From: Saccharina japonica
Taxonomy: Eukaryota > Sar > Phaeophyceae > Laminariales > Laminariaceae
Length of the DNA: 64,000 bases
NCBI GenBank assembly: GCA_008828725.1
Contig: MEHQ01001245.1
Location: 17,149-81,148, forward strand
Direction of reading: 5' to 3'
In this document: piece after piece, positions 57,301 through 64,000 of the stretch
How positions within the stretch are numbered: the stretch's first letter is position 1
Layout: each line of letters starts with the position of its first letter
Program-made: the position numbers and the translations under genes
Notes under the pieces: model-generated
The model's input: only the letters and a program-made list of their open reading frames with translations
Databases searched by the model: none
Told to the model about the DNA's origin: nothing

Positions 57301-58839
57301 TCGTCATCGAAGCAGCGGGCCAGAGGTATAAACAGACAACGCAGTTTGTGTACCTTGGCGGTCTTATCGTCGCAAACGCGGACATTATGCCAGAGATCAA
57401 ACGACGCATCCGACTCGCATGGGCATGCTACAATCGGTTCAAGCGGGAGCTGTACGATATGGAGGATGCCCCGTTCACTCTAAAGGTGCGCATGCTAAAG
57501 GCCGAGGTGATGGAGACACTGCTGTACGGGTGTGTGACGTGGACCCTTGGCCAGGAGCACTTCGCTGAGCTCCGAACGGCACACCACAAATTCCTCCTAC
57601 GGCTCATTGGTTTCCAGCGCCGACAACGCACCGACCATCTCATGTCGTACGCCAAGGCTCTCAAGAAGGCACAATGCGAGAGCGTTGAGACGACCATCCG
57701 CAAACGACGCCTCCTCTTTGCGGGGGGCGTACAGCGCACGACCAATGAGCGGCTGACCAGGCGGGTGATGTTTGGGACGATCGCCGGTGGGACGAACCCG
57801 GGGCCTGGCCGACCAGAAAAGAACTGGGCACAATGTCTAGCAGATGACCTCAGGGTTTTTCGAGCGACAGAGGGCTCCACAGAAAGCTCCCCTTTACTGT
57901 TCGGAGCAGAGACGGTACTATGGCCGAGGGCGGCAAAAAAGAGGGGGGTGTGGTATCGGGGGGTTGGCGAGGCGGCGGACCATTTCATGGCGAGGTGGCA
58001 CAGGGCCGAAGCGGAGAGGAGCTGGCTACGGCATACAGCTGAGGACGCCAAGAGAGGCGACCAGGAGAGGCGGGGGGGGGGCAGGGGCGGCCGTACTGAT
58101 ACAGCTGTCGACGAATGCAGAAACGAAATGATAGATCGTGTGGCCAGATATCGGCTCGACTAGTCCTTGAGTTCTATTATTTGTTTCCGTTGATGTGTTC
58201 ACTGGGGGGGGCGCGGCAGAGGTAGTATCGACTCTTGACACCGTTTTGTTTTTAGAGTGGGAATGAGATGGCAGAAGGTGTGACATGGTCCCCGTATCAG
58301 TTTTTATAGCAGAGACGGGAACTTGTTGTTACCATCGCCTTGAGCTTGCCTTGAGAACTATTTTTCTCTTTTCCTCTCTCGTGTCTTCTTTCTTGCTTTT
58401 TTTGCCTTGTTTCTCCCTTTGTTTCCACCCTATGCCGGTGTCTCTCTCTTTTTTCGTGTTGCCTCGCTCGTGCAGCAGTTATCTGTTCCTCTTGGGCACG
58501 TGTGCTTTTCGTCTAGGGGCGCTTCTGGCGCTTCTGGCGCTTCTGTCTCCCTGCGTCATTTGTATTCTGTTTCATTTCAGAACTTGTTTTATTTTGTCTT
58601 TTTTGTTCTTATTTTTTGGTTCGGCTCGTGTCGCTGTGTTCTCGTACCCGATACGTTACGCATCTCACTTGCTTTACCCATTAATTTGCGTTTATTTTGT
58701 TTTGGTTTTTCTCTGTTTCACAGTCTGTGACCACATAATTTGTATCTCTCTAGGATTGGGAATCAGGACAGGCACTGGGTGTACTGATGTGGTTGAGTAG
58801 AAAGAACGGGTTTAATGTGAAGACAACAACAACAACAAC
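54326..58839 (+). mobile_element. Full-length LINE (non-LTR retrotransposon)
   Basis: 4.5 kb with one large ORF, a 3' UTR of about 675 bp and an (AAC)n tail (58,822-58,839). It is flanked by 8-bp direct repeats AACATGAG (54,318-54,325 and 58,840-58,847), the target-site duplication. A complete 5' end, intact ORF and exact duplication indicate a recent insertion. Confidence 0.9.
54471..58163 (+). CDS. LINE ORF: AP-endonuclease and reverse transcriptase (1,230 aa)
   Basis: Nicks target DNA and copies the element RNA at the nick. Residues 1-120 are basic, ending in a Lys/Arg-rich stretch (about 87-104). The AP-like endonuclease (about 121-385) has YNVRTL (127-132), LQETRR (160-165, catalytic Glu), DANARTG (275-281) and SDHN (377-380). 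The reverse transcriptase (about 620-960) has GPDSLPAELL, QCGFRPARSTVD, FIDLQKAYDSVDR (about 765, catalytic Asp), GLRQGCVLSPLLFN and the active-site box YDDD (about 888-891) where YADD is usual. A C-terminal domain follows (..YGCVTW.., ..HHKFLLRLIGFQRR..). No RNase H is evident. The ATG at 54,471 gives the longest frame; a second Met is at codon 4. The domain order is that of single-ORF AP-endonuclease LINEs; I do not assign a clade. Confidence 0.9.
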   Translation: MVAMVFIFNPDAEEFIPKAEGEHRHSGERNACSLGRGKAGHRVGKQTPRQRGRECRGWDGLGRLNPAIGNEGMHRARKQRAYITIKGKIQRKRQKRRRGRTARRLAKFAARVARARQQDARLVVATYNVRTLAVKGRNGYGRAECVLAKARQIGCDFIGLQETRRPGKTDFSAAGYRVFCSGQDDTEGRQGLYGVGLAVKETICRKSVYTHQLIDERLMSMRFELTGESVAVNLIVAYAPTEASLNTQLKEDFWKRLGHMVEQIPTKECLFVLVDANARTGKRMDGCGDGRVLGAYGRDELNSNGKRLLAFASDNKLALTNTFFSTRKGGISHTFNGISSRNDQKRIDYILTRQAHRSRVCDVKVHPQPPPPARADSDHNIVYAMVRISGRFAPNRHVRTKNEIRPFDRQKFRSDGDCRRRVMTRILSKLPFLPPQPNSISEMAESFADIILDAVAKEVPPPPRRTHKLGWCENAQTAAAFKIAWDARDDARRSMRIQKDKTAWKTLRTACANLRGVIDAGLHAYFEEYLAETERLLAANDQRGFYKHLKGTVGLDGRKARSEQFIMDEDGTLLRDKVRILERWAGFFGTLLTAKSPNLDPTISALFPQLPLAPSLGDEPTMDDMTAVVRGMPNWKAVGPDSLPAELLKLDHPEFIRYLHNLLVNVWRTGDVPQQWKDATIKVLHKKKDRSDCNNYRGISLVAHSGKVLLKMVASRLSNYCEAEGILPEEQCGFRPARSTVDMLFVVRRLQELGRAKQIPLYMCFIDLQKAYDSVDRELLWVVLARFGIPEKMLTVIRQFHEGMRARVRTDDGEHSEWFDVTQGLRQGCVLSPLLFNVFFAAVIHAVLIRFSEDPDILRDLVHLEEDLGADGVREDPLARVRRAIWGMLYDDDAGVVSKSAEGLAKMMTVIVTVFEAAGLTVSEKKTETMLLRTPNQALRTSPLVIEAAGQRYKQTTQFVYLGGLIVANADIMPEIKRRIRLAWACYNRFKRELYDMEDAPFTLKVRMLKAEVMETLLYGCVTWTLGQEHFAELRTAHHKFLLRLIGFQRRQRTDHLMSYAKALKKAQCESVETTIRKRRLLFAGGVQRTTNERLTRRVMFGTIAGGTNPGPGRPEKNWAQCLADDLRVFRATEGSTESSPLLFGAETVLWPRAAKKRGVWYRGVGEAADHFMARWHRAEAERSWLRHTAEDAKRGDQERRGGGRGGRTDTAVDECRNEMIDRVARYRLD

Positions 58840-58847
58840 AACATGAG

Positions 58848-59050
58848 CTGATTAACACGTATATAAAATTTATTACTTAAAGAGGATGTTGGTTATAAAG
58901 CAACAGAGACTCAAATCTTTAGTATTATTGCCATATTATGAATATGGAAGGAAGCAAGACGGATGCGGTCTTGCGCGGTGCAACCTAGGACGGGGTGTGT
59001 GGGAGATACCGATGGTATACATACATACGTGGACCGAAACTGGTATTACG
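58848..59050. other. Unassigned sequence right of the LINE
   Basis: Short AT-rich junction between the LINE and the satellite region. Confidence 0.4.
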
Positions 59051-60040
59051 AATACATATTATTACATACCGGTATCATGTATCTCTACTATCTAGGAAGG
59101 GGTAAATATTTCACAATAATACGGAGTGTGAAAACGAATGGAATTCGAATGGTCCTCCCGATGCGCACCAACGGATACGCCGGCGCAATGTATATACGTA
59201 TGAGTACGTATACTCGTATCTAAGGGAAATGCTATTATACGAAATATTGATAGTTTGACGGTATAGTGTTCAAATATCTATTCAAATTTGCAGACCAGAG
59301 ACGAGTCATACAAGAGGGATATGGCGTATACGGCGTACGAAAAACAAGGACGCACGCATAGCCTTATATGTATACGTACGTACATACAAGTATCAATCCA
59401 TATGTATACCAGTACGAAACAGTTGGTGGATGGTGCAGACCGATGCACACCAACGGATACGCGAATTTATGTACGTATTAATACGTATACTGGTATCTAA
59501 AGGAAAACAATACTATTATATAATATTAATAGTTTGACAGGATTGTGGTTCAAATATATTAAAATTTGCAGATCAAAGACGCGTCATACAAGAGGGGTAT
59601 GGCGTATACGACGTACGAAAAATAAGGACGTACGCATAGCCTTATATGTATATATCCATATGTATACCTGTACCAACAGGTGGTGGATGGTGGAGACCGA
59701 TGCACACCCACGGATACGCAGATGTATATACGTATGAATACGTATACTCGTATCTAAAGGAAAACAATACTTTTATATATTATAAATAGTTTGACAGGAT
59801 TGTGGTTCAAATATTTTAAATTTTGCAGACCAAAGACGCGGCATACAAGAGGGGTATGGCGCATACGACGTACGGAAAACAAGGACGTTCGCATAGCTTT
59901 ATATGTCTACATATATATATATATCCATATGTATACCTGTACCAACAGGTTGTGGATGGTGGAGACCGATGTATACACAACATATATATCTTATCACACG
60001 TACATATGATACGTATTTACCAGTCAGTACGTAATGCAGA
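59051..60040. repeat. Satellite array 1, unit about 255 bp
   Basis: Roughly four units sharing 'caagaggggtatggcgtata', 'gtggatggtggagaccgatg', 'acgtatactcgtatctaa' and 'atagtttgacaggattgtgg'. Starts recur near 59,290, 59,545 and 59,800. The short frames repeating MTGLWFKY.. are the satellite. Confidence 0.85.
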
Positions 60041-60700
60041 AATACGCATACGTACGTATACGAAGACAGGACGTATACCAGAGGTATTCTCGGTTTCGTT
60101 TTGAGTACGTCGGCACCGAGATAGTCTTTAGTACAAGATCCAGCCACGATACTACAAAAGATAATACAAGAGGTCGATACACTCTATATGTATACGTATA
60201 CTTCGGTATATATCCAGACGATATGTATATCTGTACGAAAAGGTGGTGGATGGGGGAGATCGGATGTATAAACGACATATAATATACATCATGTCATACG
60301 TACACATTATACGTATTCACCAGTCTGTACGTAATGCAGCAATACTCACACGTACGTATACGCAGACAGGGCGTATGCCAGGGGTATTTTCGGTTCGTTT
60401 CGAGTACGTCGGCACGGAGACAGTCTTAAGTACAAGACCCAGCCACGATACAGCGAAATATCATACAAGAGTTTAATACGCTCTGCATGTATATATATAT
60501 CCGTACATATGATGCGTATTTACCACTCAGTACGTAATGGAGAAACCCTCATACGCACGTATACACAGACAGGGCGTATACCAGGGGTATTTTCGGTTTC
60601 GTTTTAGTACGTCGGCACGGAGATAGTCTTTAGTACAAGACCAAGCCACGATACCACGAAAGATAATACAAGAGGTCAATACACTCGGCAAAGTTCGGAT
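60041..60700. repeat. Satellite array 2, about 300- and 200-bp units
   Basis: Three units sharing 'cgtacgtatacgcagacagg', 'gtacgtcggcacggagatag' and 'acaagacccagccacgata' (at about 60,110, 60,410 and 60,610). The same sequence reappears at 63,900-64,000. Confidence 0.85.
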
Positions 60701-60715
60701 GTTTTAGAATGTTAT

Positions 60716-61545
60716 TGTGGGAAGCTCAGCTAGATATAAACCCACGAGGTATGACTGGCATGAAGCTGAGTAATAACAAATAACACAAGGGTGGACAGGT
60801 CTTACGGAAACGATCGGTCCTCTGATACCATACCGTAGACCGTTGTCCCATTCGAGGGGGATAAGGGAGGAAATATTTTGCTAGTAGGGTGATTACACGG
60901 TGTAATCGGGCTGTTACGCGGAGTAACAGCAGCCTCGGTATGCACATGTGAAACCGGCAGTGCCGTCGGTGGCATGCCAAACCCATGAAAATTTCTCCCG
61001 CGTAGGGCGATTACAAGTTGTAATCGGGCTGTTACGCGGAGTAACAGCAGTCAGTCTTGGCATGCACATGTGAAACCGGCAGTGCCGTCGGTTGCATGCC
61101 GAACCAATGGAAATCCCTTATACATTACAAGCCAGGACATGATCTGGGAAAAACTGTAATTATAGCGATATAAATCCACGAGGTATGACTGGTATCAAGC
61201 TGAGCAAATAACAAACAACACAAGGGTGGTCATGCCTTCCGAAGAACGATCGGTCCCCCGAGACCCGTTCGAGGGGCCAAGGGAGGAAGTAATAGGGTGA
61301 TTGCACTGTGTGATCGGGCTGTTACGCGGAGTAACAGCATACATACTCGGTATGCACATGTGAAACCGGCAGTGCCGTCGGTTGCATGCCTAACCAATCA
61401 AACTTCCTCCAGCGTATGGTGATTACACGACGTAATCGGGCTGTTACTCGGAGTAGCAGCAGCCTCGGTATGCATATGTGAAACCGGCAGTGCCGTCGGT
61501 TGCATGCCGAACCAACGAAACTGCACGAAATTCGTCGGATTCCCA
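60716..61545. repeat. Hairpin-pair tandem repeat
   Basis: Four copies (about 60,880, 61,005, 61,300 and 61,425) of a segment with two adjacent palindromes, GATTACACGGTGTAATC and CTGTTACGCGGAGTAACAG, followed by 'catgtgaaaccggcagtgcc' and 'gtcggttgcatgcc'. Stem changes are partly compensated (for example TACAAGTTGTA). Confidence 0.8.
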
Positions 61546-62150
61546 AAAAGTAGGGCTCAGGGAAGTCGATGCGAAACCCACAGAGGTGTTGACTTATTAT
61601 GCCTTTTTCTAGAAGTATGGATGTGGCAAAATAATTTCATGGAAAGCTCGGCTCGATAGGAGGTTGTTATGGAAAGCTCAGCTCGATGTAAAATTCACGA
61701 GGTATGGCTGGTGTCAAGCTGAGTAACAACCAAAGACACAAGGTGGGAAGGTATCCAGGAAAACGAACCATGTAGGCGTTAACTGAGTATGCCTTTTCTA
61801 GAAGTGTAGATACGGCAGAAGGTTATTATGGAAAGCTCGGCTCGATCTAAATGTTCACGAGGAGGACTAGTATCAAGCTAAGTAATAACCAAAGACATAA
61901 TGGTGGGAAGATATCCAGGAAACAAACCTTACAACCTTACAAATATACCAGTATGTGTTAACTGACTATGCCTTTCCAGAAGGAAAAGTGTGGATATGAC
62001 AGAACGTCTGAAACTCGTATGTGATGACATACAGCACGAACGAAATTCGTCGTTTTTTCCAGAGAGTGGGACTCAGGAAAGGCAAAGCAAAGCTCGCTGA
62101 GGTGTGCGAGTGTGGATGCTGTCGAAAGTTATTATGGAAAGTACCGAGAC
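61546..62150. repeat. Tandem segment 'ttatggaaagctcggctcga', about three units
   Basis: Units near 61,640, 61,815 and 62,130 share 'atggaaagctc..ctcgat' and 'caagct..gtaataaccaaagaca'. A related form opens the preceding array at about 60,716. No gene is supported. Confidence 0.7.
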
Positions 62151-63490
62151 GCCTAATATGTGTATCCACCTTGTATCCACTATTATTATTGCCTCGCATG
62201 TATATATACATATATACTTGATATATATCATATGAGGTTTGAGAATCTACGATAGGTATCTACGACCTGTCTTCCACATTTGGGTATGTTTAATATTTTC
62301 ACCAAGGAAGCAAAAATAAGAAGCACGTATCACATCGTATATAACATATTGTGTGCATGGATGCATCATAATATGTATAATAGGTGTATGGGTTGTCCCA
62401 GCATTAGACAAGGTTACCATGGGCCATGGCGGTAATATTACATGGGGTAATAGAACCGGGTCATGAGGAAATAGCATAATCCGGGACACGATGTGTCGAA
62501 AAGCCTAAAAACATGGGTAAGGCGGTATGAAAGGCCATACCACCAGTACAGGATGCATAGTTATACGTGCAAAGTCCAAAAAGGTGAACGGCTGTGGTCC
62601 TACCAGGCAAACAATAGCAAGGGTATACCTAAAACCGGAAACGGGGACCGCCTCGCGTAAGGCTATTTACTTACGCAGTCGGTAAGGCTTTTACCACTGG
62701 CGAGAGTAATACCACGATTTCGAACGGAACGAGGGGGGTCTACCCAAGATGCTACCGTTCGTTGTGTTAAGGCAGTTGGACAGCCACTATATCACCCCTT
62801 GTCGGTAGTCGCGAACGGGAAACCATAGTGATAGGTCACGGACACCGTCTGGTCAGGGTCGAAGACGTGCCACACGGACAACAAGGGTGTGAAGAAGGGG
62901 TAATACTCACATCGAATGGTTATTAAGGCACCTTCGGTGATCAATAAAATCAAAACGTGTGACGCCTGGTCTCGAACTGGGGGGACATACTACATGGATT
63001 CATATATTCCATTGCATACACCCGGAACATATTGCAGAATGTCGAACGTGGAATGGGCTATCGGCCCGTTTGTTTTCGGTCATGGGGCTAAGTTGGAGAC
63101 GCCTCGCCGCATCTTAAACAAAACAAACTGGCTGCCGTACGCACAGGACAGGTGTGCACACACTACACGTGATTCATCCAGGTGGTTGTGCGTGAGAAAA
63201 TATTATGTGGAATTAGTTGTACCGGTTACTGCGTGTTACGAGCAACAGGTCATTTATTGTTGGGGTGCATATTACACTCTTGCAAATATGAAAACTATTG
63301 ATAGGACGGACACGCAATAGTATAGGTAGCAAAGCAACCTTGTACAAATGCACATACTTACATGTAGTGTGCAGCAGGTCATGCCCGATCACGGGGCCAT
63401 GGAAGTATGACCGCTGTACGAGTATACCGGATCCTATAGTCGTGAGAACGGAACCCCACACAACGTAAGGCAACAACGTCCACATGCATA
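62151..63490. other. Unassigned sequence with short hairpins
   Basis: The longest frame (62,916-63,320, plus, 134 aa, MVIKAPSVINKIKTCDAWSR..) has no family I recognise. 62,510-62,710 has local inverted repeats (aaggcggtatg / cataccacc; gtaaggcttttac). No structured RNA identified. Confidence 0.35.
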
Positions 63491-64000
63491 GATCATATAT
63501 AGTACGTACGTACGTACAGTAGGGCGTTCCCGAGGACACTGACGAGTACGCAGACGGGGTGTACCGATGAATACGTACTCGTATATAAGGAAACACAGTA
63601 TCTATATACTGTACAGCGGTATTTTCGTTGAAAATGTCAAAAAAAAAAAAATGCAGACCAGCACCCTGATTATACACGAGAGATCAGGACAGGGAGTATA
63701 CGACGTATGGAGAACAAGGAGGATGTACACTCACTCGTAGAGATGTACATACCAGGTATATATCAATATGTATCACTGGGCTGCACGAAGGTGGTGGGTG
63801 GTGGAGATGGATAGATCACCTAGTCCTAGGACCGTGCACTCCAAGTATGAATTGGTCATACATCGGTCTTCGACAGGAGTTATATAGGATATTTAATGCA
63901 CGATGAAGGGCTATACAGGGGGTATAGGCCAGGGGTATTCTCTGTTCGGTTATGAGTAAGTCGGCACGGAGATAGTCTTTGGTTCAAGACCAAGCCACGA
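63491..64000. repeat. Satellite array continues to the window end
   Basis: 63,640-64,000 repeats the elements of arrays 1 and 2 ('gtggtgggtggtggagatgg', 'gtcggcacggagatagtctt', 'caagaccaagccacga'). The array runs past the window. Confidence 0.8.

Noticed and set aside
58285..58800. 171-aa hydrophobic ORF
   Set aside because: Lies in the LINE 3' UTR; the hydrophobic composition comes from a T-rich strand, and the overlapping frame looks the same.

Overview
This is nuclear DNA from a eukaryote. Genes are split by long GT/AG introns, the sequence is mostly interspersed repeats (SINEs, a LINE, Copia elements, hAT and PIF/Harbinger-type transposons, satellites), and a short CCCTAA tract indicates a TTAGGG-type telomere repeat. 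An intron-rich alga or stramenopile, for example a brown alga, would fit, but nothing here fixes the species. I see no bacterial operon, rRNA gene, intact tRNA gene or CRISPR array.

Only one host protein gene can be reconstructed. It is a minus-strand major facilitator superfamily (MFS) transporter running from about 30,782 down to 15,120, with at least nine exons in very long introns. Its middle part is rearranged. A 4.38-kb block carrying the TM4-TM6 exons is present twice (18,786-23,167 and 24,431-28,812) with essentially one visible difference. The copies are separated by a duplicated 457-bp segment and a GGGGGGC minisatellite, and one edge lies beside a poly-G/poly-C block. The result is either a very recent tandem duplication with out-of-order exons or an assembly error at G-rich sequence.

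Layout: 1-13.9 kb holds the right end of a hAT-type MITE, a SINE head, a GGAACTTCTGT minisatellite array with a 154-bp MITE in it, an older repeat hit twice by PIF/Harbinger-like MITEs (TAA target duplications), and a decayed Copia element. 15-31 kb is the transporter gene. 31-38 kb is SINEs, microsatellites and palindrome-rich repeats. 38.1-45.8 kb is one large hAT-type element (8-bp target duplication, transposase remnant, dense TATCGATA-centred repeats) into which a complete LTR-to-LTR, gag-only Copia element has inserted. 46-51.5 kb holds a SINE split by a hAT-type MITE and a 2.5-kb element with 28-bp terminal inverted repeats. 52.2 kb has an interstitial telomere-like tract. 54.3-58.8 kb is a full-length LINE with an intact 1,230-aa endonuclease/reverse transcriptase ORF and an 8-bp target duplication. 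59-64 kb is satellite and hairpin-rich tandem repeat DNA.

The window therefore reads as a chronicle of nested transposition around one transporter gene. Several insertions can be dated relative to one another because the target duplications and uninterrupted copies are both visible.
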